From Gemmatimonadota bacterium (lineage in GTDB: Bacteria; Gemmatimonadota; Gemmatimonadetes; Gemmatimonadales; GWC2-71-9), in assembly GCA_003222135.1 (NCBI GenBank), contig QHUM01000046.1:65664-123293 (forward strand): a stretch of 57,630 bases of DNA, in the 5' to 3' direction. Both the position numbers and the translations under genes were made by a program. Below, piece by piece: positions 41,922 through 48,398 of the stretch. A model generated the notes under the pieces. It had not been told where the DNA came from. It worked only from the letters and a program-made list of their open reading frames with translations, and searched no databases. How positions within the stretch are numbered: the stretch's first letter is position 1; each line of letters begins with the position of its first letter.

Positions 41922-43166
41922 CTACACCCGCCGCAACACCAGCGATGCGTTGATGCCGCCGAACCCGAATGAATTCGACACCATGATGTCGGGGGCCGCC
42001 GTCCGCCCTTCTCCGGGGAGGCAGTCCAGGTCGCAGGCGGGATCGGGGCGCTCGAGGTTGATCGTGGGGGGCAGCCAGCGCCGCTGCATCGCGAGCGCGC
42101 AGATCGCCGCCTCGATCGCCCCGCTCGCGCCCAACGCGTGCCCGTAGTAGCCCTTGGTGCCGCTGATACTGAGCCGGTAGGCGTGCGCGGCGAACACCTG
42201 CTTCAACGCCGCCGTTTCGGTGGTGTCGTTGAGCGGCGTGGAAGAGCCGTGGGCGTTGACGTAGCCGACGTCGCCGGGCGCGACCCTCCCGTCCTCGAGC
42301 GCGAGCCGGATGGCGCGCGCCGCCTGGCGCCCATCGGGACGCGGCGCGGTCATGTGATAGGCGTCGTTGGTGAAGCCGTAGCCCACCAGCTCGGCGTACA
42401 GCTTCGCTCCGCGGGCGAGTGCCCGATCGCGCTCCTCGAGGACGAGCACCGCGGCGCCCTCGCCCATCACGAAGCCGTCGCGCGCCTCGTCGAACGGGCG
42501 CGATGCGTGGGCCGGATCGTCGTTGCGAGTGCTCATGGCGCGGATGACGCTGAACGCCGCGTAGGTCATGGGCGCGAGCGGCGCCTCGGCGCCGCCCGCG
42601 AGCATCACGTCGGCGCGGGCCTCACGGATCGCCTGGAACGCATCGCCGACCGCGATCGTACCCGACGCGCAGCTCATGGCGTTGGTGGAGTTCGGGCCCG
42701 TGAAGCCGAATTCGATCGCAATGTTGCAGCTCGCCGCACCCGCGAACACGGCGAGCGCGAGCGCGGGATCGAGCCCGCGCGGGCCCTGTGCCTGGAAGCC
42801 CCCCACCTGCGCTTCCGCGAACGCCACGCCGCCCAGTGCCGAGCCCATCATGGCGCCGACCCGATCGGCATCCTCGCGTCCCGGGTCGAGCTCCGCATCG
42901 GCGAGGGCGAGCCGGGCGCTCGTGACCGCGAGTTGTGAGAAGCGGTCGAGCCGTTTGGTGCGCTTCGCGCTGAGGTGGTCCTGCGGCCGGAAGTCGGGGA
43001 TCTCGGCCGCGATCCGGCTGCGGAACGGCGTCGGGTCGAAGCGCGTGATCTCCCGGACCGCCGAGCGCCGCGCGGTGAGCCCTTGCCACAGTCCGTCCGC
43101 CGCCGTGCCGATCGGCGTCACGGCGCCGACGCCGGTGATCACGACGCGCCGCCTACCGTTGTTCAT
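41922..43166 (-). CDS. fabF: 3-oxoacyl-ACP synthase II-type ketosynthase
   Basis: A 414-residue thiolase-fold ketosynthase. RRVVITGVGAVTPIG opens it; the active Cys lies in STNAMSCASGTIAVGDAFQA (near residue 165), and the two His are in VNAHGSSTPLNDTTET (near 300) and KGYYGHALGASGAIE (near 338). SNSFGFGGINASLVLRR closes it. The full Cys-His-His set means it is an active condensing enzyme. It may be ordinary FabF, but it ends a sigma-factor-led run with cyclase-like and methyltransferase genes, so a specialised role is possible. ATG 43166 has GGAGG upstream. Confidence 0.9.
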   Translation of the reverse strand: MNNGRRRVVITGVGAVTPIGTAADGLWQGLTARRSAVREITRFDPTPFRSRIAAEIPDFRPQDHLSAKRTKRLDRFSQLAVTSARLALADAELDPGREDADRVGAMMGSALGGVAFAEAQVGGFQAQGPRGLDPALALAVFAGAASCNIAIEFGFTGPNSTNAMSCASGTIAVGDAFQAIREARADVMLAGGAEAPLAPMTYAAFSVIRAMSTRNDDPAHASRPFDEARDGFVMGEGAAVLVLEERDRALARGAKLYAELVGYGFTNDAYHMTAPRPDGRQAARAIRLALEDGRVAPGDVGYVNAHGSSTPLNDTTETAALKQVFAAHAYRLSISGTKGYYGHALGASGAIEAAICALAMQRRWLPPTINLERPDPACDLDCLPGEGRTAAPDIMVSNSFGFGGINASLVLRRV

Positions 43167-43181
43167 CTGGCCTCCGTTGGT

Positions 43182-43267
43182 CCGCGGCTGAAGCCGCGGC
43201 TCGGCACTGCCGCTGAAGCGGCGGAGCGCCCGTTTACGGGCAGGGCCGAGCCGCGAGTTCACTCGCG
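43182..43267. repeat. Compound palindromic element of TGAA/TTCA-loop hairpins
   Basis: Between fabF and the SRPBCC gene lie: CCGCGGC-TGAA-GCCGCGG (43182-43199, with T in the loop run); then CTCGGC (43200-43205) and GCCGAG (43245-43250) enclosing two hairpins, GCCGC-TGAA-GCGGC (43209-43222) and GCCCG-TTTA-CGGGC (43228-43241); then CGCGAG-TTCA-CTCGCG (43252-43267). The outer pair with two inner arms forms a cloverleaf-like shape. The last hairpin covers the SRPBCC stop codon. Confidence 0.8.
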
Positions 43268-43807
43268 CTCATCCGCGCCCTCCAATTCTCGTTTGATCCC
43301 CACGAGCGTCCGCGAAGCGATGCCGTGGATGAACACGGGTCCGATCACGAGGCTCGCCGCGAGCGGCCCGACCAGCGGCCACGCGGGTCCGCGCCACTCG
43401 TGCACCACGGTGACAAGGACAGCTTCAGGTTGCGCAGTGCCGCTGGGTGTTCCCACCCTGAAGGGTGGACTCGGCAATGCACTGTCCTGAAGGACATTGG
43501 GCTGGGGAACGAGTCGCCACACGACGTCCATTCCTCGCGTGATACCCCGCACGTGACGATACCGGACTTCGCATGCTCTCCGGTCGACCGTGATCTCCGA
43601 CACCCACCAGACTGGATAACGCAGCAACCCGAACGGACGCCACGCGGCCATCTCGACGGTGCCGCCGCCGTCGCGGCGGTCGAGAAAACGAACCCAACGA
43701 TAATGAGGCAGGATCGCAGGCCAGCGTTCGACGCCCGAGGCGACCTGAAACACACGCTCGAGCGGCGCACGGATCAAGATCTCGTCGATGGTGCGCACGG
43801 TTCCCAC
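43259..43807 (-). CDS. SRPBCC (polyketide cyclase/START-like) protein
   Basis: A 182-residue START-fold protein: VRTIDEILIRAPLERVFQVA, WPAILPHYRWVRFLDRRDGG and the late VTVVHEWRGPAWPLVGPL are typical of aromatic-ring cyclase/coenzyme-Q-binding SRPBCC proteins. Between RLVPQPN and VLVTVVHEW there is an extra segment of about 27 residues (NVLQDSALPSPPFRVGTPSG...) that coincides with a palindromic repeat and interrupts what should be one strand turn. It overlaps the methyltransferase gene by 34 bp. Confidence 0.75.
   Translation of the reverse strand: MGTVRTIDEILIRAPLERVFQVASGVERWPAILPHYRWVRFLDRRDGGGTVEMAAWRPFGLLRYPVWWVSEITVDRRACEVRYRHVRGITRGMDVVWRLVPQPNVLQDSALPSPPFRVGTPSGTAQPEAVLVTVVHEWRGPAWPLVGPLAASLVIGPVFIHGIASRTLVGIKRELEGADERE
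43434..43496. repeat. Palindromic element inserted in frame in the SRPBCC gene
   Basis: GCAGTGCCG (43434-43442) pairs with CGGCAATGC (43472-43480, one mismatch) around the hairpin CCACCC-TGAA-GGGTGG (43453-43468); a second hairpin TGTCC-TGAA-GGACA follows (43483-43496). The layout and TGAA loops match the intergenic element at 43182-43267. The reading frame of the host gene stays open through it. Confidence 0.75.
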
Positions 43808-44511
43808 GTCGCCACGATTCGAAACCCCGGCCGATATCGCGCTATCGCCGGCACGCCTGCTTCACGAAGCATTGCATTCAACTCTACTCGTGTGTACCCG
43901 CGCCGCAACGACACCACCGCGTCGTGCCGGGTGGTGGCGTTCATGCGGAGGGCGTGGGCGGCCAACCACACGCCCGCCATCGCGAGGCGCGAGCGTCGCA
44001 GATCGGCGAGCACGACCGCCCGCCGCGCCATCCGATCGCACCCCGCGATCCAGCGCATGGCGACCGCGCGCGGGAGGTGGTGCAGCACCTGGCTCACGAT
44101 CACGATGTCGACGGACTTCGGGGCGAACGGTAACGCACCGCCGTCGCCCAGGACCACCGCCACCCCGTTGCCCCGTGCGAGCTGTGCGGCGGCCGGGATC
44201 ACCTCGAGACAGATCGGTGTGAGCGCGATGCCGTGCCGCGCTGCAGCGGCTGTCACGGCGAGCGCGATGTCGCCCGACCCGGCCCCGACGTCGAGCAGCG
44301 TCCAGCGAGGCATCCCGCCTCCCGCGACCGTCAGGGAGTCCTTTAGGGTCTCCCGCCTCCCGGCGCTCCGGAATAGTGGCATAAGTGCGCCGATCACCGC
44401 CCGCGTCCCGCCGAACAGCGCGTTGAGCCGCGCGATGTCGCGCAGCTCGTTCGTGACCGCGCGCGGATCGGCGCGCCGGTCATCAAGCAGCTCGGTGCCG
44501 ATCATCTTCAT
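43774..44511 (-). CDS. Class I SAM-dependent methyltransferase
   Basis: A 245-residue methyltransferase. Motif I is LLDVGAGSGDIALAV near residue 75, motif II VVLGDGGALPF and motif III VSQVLHHLPRAVAMRW. The N-terminus (ELLDD, LRDIARLNALFGG) is like methyltransferases found beside type III polyketide synthase and flavoprotein genes. The substrate is unknown. ATG 44511 overlaps the flavin reductase stop. An 11-bp direct repeat (44313-44361) brackets GRRETLKDSLTVAGGG, a segment that looks inserted before motif I. Confidence 0.82.
   Translation of the reverse strand: MKMIGTELLDDRRADPRAVTNELRDIARLNALFGGTRAVIGALMPLFRSAGRRETLKDSLTVAGGGMPRWTLLDVGAGSGDIALAVTAAAARHGIALTPICLEVIPAAAQLARGNGVAVVLGDGGALPFAPKSVDIVIVSQVLHHLPRAVAMRWIAGCDRMARRAVVLADLRRSRLAMAGVWLAAHALRMNATTRHDAVVSLRRGYTRVELNAMLREAGVPAIARYRPGFRIVATWEPCAPSTRS
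44313..44361. repeat. 11-bp direct repeat inside the methyltransferase gene
   Basis: TCCCGCCTCCC occurs at 44313-44323 and 44351-44361, 27 bp apart, with GGGAG/CTCCC imperfect hairpin sequence between. It encodes the GRRET...AGGG segment just before methyltransferase motif I and looks like a duplication or target-site repeat around an insertion. Confidence 0.6.
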
Positions 44512-44996
44512 CCAGGCGAAAGGCTCGCGTACCCGCCGCGGTAGTAGAGCAAGGGCGTCCGGTCCGTCACGCCACCCCCGGTCACGATGCCCATGAACAC
44601 CGTGTGGTCGCCCGCCGGGGTCTCGCTGTGTTTCTCGCACTCGATGGTCGCGAGCACGCCGTCGAGCAGGGGGAGGCCGTCCTCGTTCTCGGTGTAGCCG
44701 ACCCCGTCGAACCGGTCGGGGTGCTCGGCGGCGAACCGGCGCGACAGGGCCTCCTGGTCGGCCGCCAGCACGTTGAGCACGAAGCGCGGCGCGGCCTGCA
44801 TCGCGGGGTGCATGTCGTGGCGCCGATCCACGCAGACGAGGAGCAGCGGCGGGTCGAGCGAGACGGACGCGACGGAGCTCGCCGTCATCCCGATGGGGCG
44901 GCCACGCGCGTCACGCGTCGTCAGGACGGTCACGCCCGTCGCGAACCGCCCGAGCAGCTGACGAAATTGTGCGGGATCGACGCCGTATGTGGTCAC
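44508..44996 (-). CDS. Flavin reductase domain protein
   Basis: A 162-residue FMN-binding split-barrel protein. FRQLLGRFATGVTVLTTRDA opens it, GMTASSVASVSLDPPLLLVC is the flavin-binding stretch, and EKHSETPAGDHTVFMGIVTG holds the usual GDH. It reduces free flavin with NAD(P)H, or is the small component of a two-part monooxygenase. GTG 44996 overlaps the stop of the flavoprotein gene, so flavin may be shared between them. Confidence 0.88.
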   Translation of the reverse strand: MTTYGVDPAQFRQLLGRFATGVTVLTTRDARGRPIGMTASSVASVSLDPPLLLVCVDRRHDMHPAMQAAPRFVLNVLAADQEALSRRFAAEHPDRFDGVGYTENEDGLPLLDGVLATIECEKHSETPAGDHTVFMGIVTGGGVTDRTPLLYYRGGYASLSPG

Positions 44997-46222
44997 CAGA
45001 GCAGCCTCGCCAGGAATCCGGCAGCGAGCACGCGGCGCGCCGGGACGAAGTTGCCGGTTGCGCCGACCAGAAGATCCGCGAGGTCGGGGCGGCGCGCCAG
45101 ACGGCCGACCACGCGCTCGGTGAGTGCCGGCCACCCCACCCCCAGACCGATGAGCCGCTCCAGCGCCCATTTGCCGGCGAATTCGCGCCGGCGCGCCCGG
45201 ACGTAGGGCTCGAGCCCCGCGGAGGCGACCGGCCCACCGACCTCGAGCGCCGGGATTAGGCAAGCGGCCACGAGCTCCGCTCCGCGCAGCGCCGCGTAGA
45301 TCCCCTGACCTGTGAACGGGTCGAAGAAGTCGGCCGAATCTCCCACGAGCAGGGCGCCGTCCACGGCGGGCCGGCGCGCCCATTGCGCGAATGGTCCGGT
45401 GGCGAGCACGTCGCGCACCAGCCGTCGCCGGTCGAACCGGCCTGCCAGTCGCGGGTACCGCTCGAGCTCGGCGAAAAAGCCGCGGCGGAAATCCTGGGTG
45501 CGGCCGCGCACCGCCGCGAGGGGCACGACCAGCGCCACGGTCGTCACGTCCTCGCCGATCGATCCCAGACCGACGTACCCGCGGTGGCTCACGTGCAGCT
45601 CGCCCATGCCCTCCACCCCCGCCACGCCCGCGACGTGAGCGGTGAAGGCGATGCGGCGCGGCGGCGACGTGTGGAGGAGCCCGAGCCGGCGGGCCACGAC
45701 CGAATGAAGGCCGTCGGCGCCGACGACGACGCGGGCGTTGCACGTCTCCCGTCTCCCGTCTCCCGACCTGCTCGCGACACCCGTGACGGCGCCGTCCTCC
45801 CAGATCAGGTCCTCGACCGCTACTGCTTCGCGAATCACCGCACCGGCTCGCTCGGCGGCGCGCAGCAGGATCATGTCGAAGGTCGCCCGCGACACCGCGA
45901 AACTGTACGGCCGGGGCGGGGCATCGCGCTGATCGGATCGATCGGAGGCGAAGCGACCGCTCATCGCCACGCCGCTCGGCGCCACCACTTTCATCCCGTA
46001 GAGTTTCGCGTGTGCCGCACGCTCGATCGCCGCGAGCACGCCGGCGCCGAGCCGTTCGAGAATGGGGGTCGTCGCCGGGCTCAGGTACTCGGAGCACGCT
46101 TTGTGACGCGGGAAGCGGGCGCGGTCGAGCAGCAGGACTGATGCACCAGCCCGTGCGAGCAGCAGCGCCGTGGTCGAGCCTGCGGGGCCCCCACCGACGA
46201 CGATGACATCCCACCGAGTCAC
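44993..46222 (-). CDS. Geranylgeranyl-reductase-like FAD flavoprotein
   Basis: A 409-residue FAD oxidoreductase. The dinucleotide motif is VIVVGGGPAGSTTALLLARA at the N-terminus, ADGLHSVVARRLGL near residue 175 and the second FAD motif GDSADFFDPFTGQGIYAALR near 285. Members reduce isoprenoid double bonds or hydroxylate aromatic compounds. The start GTG 46222 overlaps the DUF92 stop. A 21-bp insert of three GTCTCCC units (45744-45764) adds seven residues (GDGRRET-type) before the second strand of the FAD domain. Confidence 0.85.
   Translation of the reverse strand: MTRWDVIVVGGGPAGSTTALLLARAGASVLLLDRARFPRHKACSEYLSPATTPILERLGAGVLAAIERAAHAKLYGMKVVAPSGVAMSGRFASDRSDQRDAPPRPYSFAVSRATFDMILLRAAERAGAVIREAVAVEDLIWEDGAVTGVASRSGDGRRETCNARVVVGADGLHSVVARRLGLLHTSPPRRIAFTAHVAGVAGVEGMGELHVSHRGYVGLGSIGEDVTTVALVVPLAAVRGRTQDFRRGFFAELERYPRLAGRFDRRRLVRDVLATGPFAQWARRPAVDGALLVGDSADFFDPFTGQGIYAALRGAELVAACLIPALEVGGPVASAGLEPYVRARRREFAGKWALERLIGLGVGWPALTERVVGRLARRPDLADLLVGATGNFVPARRVLAAGFLARLLW
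45744..45764. repeat. Three tandem 7-bp units (GTCTCCC) in coding sequence
   Basis: Three perfect head-to-tail copies of GTCTCCC (GGGAGAC on the coding strand). Twenty-one bases keep the reading frame. A comparable triple array, GGGGAAG x 3, lies in the M24 gene at 49276-49296. Confidence 0.85.
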
Positions 46223-46902
46223 GAGAAGCGCGAGCCGAGCGCTGCGACAGTGGCGCCGACCAGCGTGGCCGCCAGGTTCACGCCGTCGTTGTCGAGCCAT
46301 CGCCAACCCGTGGTGAGTTGTACGGGCTCGTGGCACACGCTATTCCCGCGCTCGAACCGCGCGTCGCACGCGGGGCACTCGAACTTGCCCTGCAGGGTCG
46401 CGCCGAGCAGCGAGTCGGCCAGCATGCCGGCGACGCCCGCGGCCGTGATGAGGCCGGCTGACCCCGGGGCGGCGCCCCGGGGTCCGACCCATCGGGCCGT
46501 CAGGGCAATCAGGACTGCCCCCGCCACGCCACCTGCCGTTCCCAGCGCCGTGATGCCCCCCGACGTGCCGCGGGCGACCCGCGCGCCGGTCGTGATGAGG
46601 CGCGGCGCGAACGGCGAGAACGCGCCGAGCTCGGTGGCCCAGGTATCCGCGGCGGCGGCGGCGAGCGCTCCGGCGGCGACCGTCCAGGCGCCGAGCAGCG
46701 CCGCCGCGGCGGCCACGCCGCCGTTCGCGATGACCTGGCGAGCGGTGCGGCGCGGCGCGCGCCGCTCGGCGAGCTGCGTGAGAAGACTGCCGGAAAGGAA
46801 AAACGTGAAGAGCACGACGAGTCCCTGCCAACCGAAGCCCCAGGCGACCGCCGCCCCGACCGCGAGCGCCGCGGCGAGGCCGCCCGGGGCGAGCCAGCTC
46901 AC
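46219..46902 (-). CDS. DUF92 membrane protein (VTE5/VTE6-like)
   Basis: A 227-residue membrane protein with about six helices. The block AADTWATELGAFSPFAPRLI (near residue 85) and TSGGITALGTAGG are signatures of DUF92, whose plant members (VTE6) phosphorylate phytyl phosphate. Two CxxC-like Cys (CPACDARFERGNSVC) lie near 175. It is translated in overlap with the geranylgeranyl-reductase-like gene, so a prenyl-phosphate role fits both, but enzyme activity is inferred. Confidence 0.8.
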   Translation of the reverse strand: MSWLAPGGLAAALAVGAAVAWGFGWQGLVVLFTFFLSGSLLTQLAERRAPRRTARQVIANGGVAAAAALLGAWTVAAGALAAAAADTWATELGAFSPFAPRLITTGARVARGTSGGITALGTAGGVAGAVLIALTARWVGPRGAAPGSAGLITAAGVAGMLADSLLGATLQGKFECPACDARFERGNSVCHEPVQLTTGWRWLDNDGVNLAATLVGATVAALGSRFS

Positions 46903-47123
46903 TCGTCGAACAGCTCCCGCAGGATGCGAAGCTTGAGGTCGGAGGGCGCGCCCTGCGCCCGGCAGCGCGCCCGCAGGAAGTCGAGGAACAGCCGCTCGAA
47001 GTCGAAGTGATCACCGCACGGCGGGCAGTCGGCGAGGTGCTGCCGGATCTCCTGCTCCAGCTGCGGCGTCAGCTCGCGGTCCAAGTACTCGTACAGATGC
47101 TCGGTGCACTCGCGGCAATTCAT
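46899..47123 (-). CDS. Zinc-binding anti-sigma factor
   Basis: A 74-residue protein with the anti-sigma zinc motif HLADCPPC (HxxxCxxC, residues 29-36) plus N-terminal CRECTEHLYEYLDRELTP. It has no membrane helix, so it resembles the small redox-responsive RsrA type. Its ATG overlaps the sigma gene stop (ATGA), making the partner assignment strong. Oxidation of the Cys could release the sigma factor, as in RsrA; this is inference. Confidence 0.88.
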   Translation of the reverse strand: MNCRECTEHLYEYLDRELTPQLEQEIRQHLADCPPCGDHFDFERLFLDFLRARCRAQGAPSDLKLRILRELFDE

Positions 47124-47731
47124 GTGGCGTTTCCCTTGATGTATCCCATCCCGACCGCATAGTCGTACAGCTTGCCCTGCAGCATGCGCCGGGCGCGAAA
47201 CAACCGCGACTTCACCGTGCCTACGGGCACGTCGAGCACGCGCGCAATCTCCTCGTACGACAGACCCTCCACGTCGCTCAACACCACCGTCTCCCGGAAT
47301 TGTTCCGGCAGCTGGTCGATCGCCCGCAGGACTTCGTCGTCCACGATCCGGTCGAAGAACGTGCCCTGGGGGTCATCGTCCTGCAGCTCCTCGAACACGG
47401 AGAACGGCTCGATCGCGTCCAGGTCCACCGTTTCGGGGTGTCGGGTGCGGCGCCGGTATTCATTAATGAAGGCGTGCCGCAGGATGGTCAGGAGCCAGCC
47501 CTTGGCGTTCGTGCCCTTTTCGTACTGGTGCCAGGCGCGGTACGCCTTGAGCATCGTCTCCTGGACGAGGTCGTCGGCTTCCGCGGCGTTTCCGGTGAGG
47601 CGGAGGGCGACGCGGTACAGGCTGTCCAAGTGCACCAGCGCTTCCCGCTCGAAGCTGGCGCGCTTCTCGGCGTCAGCGGCGGGCGTGGGCGTGGGCGCGG
47701 GCGGCGGGGTCGAGGCCATAGAGTAACCCAT
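47120..47731 (-). CDS. ECF sigma factor (SigR-like group)
   Basis: A 203-residue sigma factor. Region 2 is LDSLYRVALRLTGNAAEADD through KGWLLTILRHAFINEYRRR; region 4 is LPEQFRETVVLSDVEGLSYE through VPVGTVKSRLFRARRML. The first ~20 residues are Pro/Ala-rich. ATG 47731 has GCAGG upstream; ATG 47719 is possible. It probably transcribes its own run of genes through fabF or beyond. It is divergent from the V4R-like gene (61 bp). Confidence 0.9.
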   Translation of the reverse strand: MGYSMASTPPPAPTPTPAADAEKRASFEREALVHLDSLYRVALRLTGNAAEADDLVQETMLKAYRAWHQYEKGTNAKGWLLTILRHAFINEYRRRTRHPETVDLDAIEPFSVFEELQDDDPQGTFFDRIVDDEVLRAIDQLPEQFRETVVLSDVEGLSYEEIARVLDVPVGTVKSRLFRARRMLQGKLYDYAVGMGYIKGNAT

Positions 47732-47792
47732 AACCTGCCCGCGTCGTGCCGGGTTCCGCAATGGGGTGGGAGCGTGCTAGGTTACGCCCGCC

Positions 47793-48398
47793 GTGGTGCA
47801 CAGCATCGTGCCTCTCGCCGTCCTCGAAGCGGTCCGCAATCTCGACACGCCGGTCGAGGACGGGCTGTCGGAATTCGCCGAGGAGCTCCTCTCCAAGCGC
47901 CTCGGGCTCTCGAACACCGTGGCCATGCAACTCGCCCAATACGAAACGATGGCGCGGCGCGACACGCGCGCCGACCCGGCGCACGTGGAGGCGCTGCTCC
48001 GCCTCGTCGGCCGCCGCCCGGACGCGGATCTCGTGTTCGCCGATGCCGGGCGCCGTGCGGCACGCCGCGCGGTGCGCCGGCTGTTCGTCGGGTCGCGGCT
48101 CGCGGCGCGGGCGGCGCCGCGCATGCTGGGGTACGGCGTCGCGCGCCGCGCGGCGCGCGCGGTGTTCGACGGGGAGCTGCGGCGCGAGGCCGGCGTGCCC
48201 GTGGCGCGCGTGGGCGATCTCATCGCGGTGAACGCGACCCCCGACGGCGCCGCGTGCGCCTTGTACGGCACCGGCTTTGCGGAGCTGCTCCGTCTGCTCG
48301 TGGGCGTGGAGGGCGCGATGCTGCACACGGCGTGCCGCGCCAAGGGCGGCGACCGCTGCGAGTGGCGTGCCGCTTCGGCTGACCCCCGGCATCACTGA
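47793..48398 (+). CDS. V4R-like domain protein
   Basis: A 201-residue Ala/Arg-rich protein. The C-terminal part (ALYGTGFAELLRLLVGVEGA, then LHTACRAKGGDRCEWRAAS) has the Cys pattern and order of V4R (4-vinyl reductase) domains, which bind small molecules or heme/porphyrin-like ligands. The N-terminal half is helical and unrecognised. No membrane segment. GTG 47793 starts it. Its stop overlaps the ATG of the peptidase gene. Confidence 0.55.
   Translation: MVHSIVPLAVLEAVRNLDTPVEDGLSEFAEELLSKRLGLSNTVAMQLAQYETMARRDTRADPAHVEALLRLVGRRPDADLVFADAGRRAARRAVRRLFVGSRLAARAAPRMLGYGVARRAARAVFDGELRREAGVPVARVGDLIAVNATPDGAACALYGTGFAELLRLLVGVEGAMLHTACRAKGGDRCEWRAASADPRHH

Noticed and set aside
41922..43166. fabF as a chain-length factor lacking the active Cys
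   Set aside because: Cys and both His of an active ketosynthase are present.
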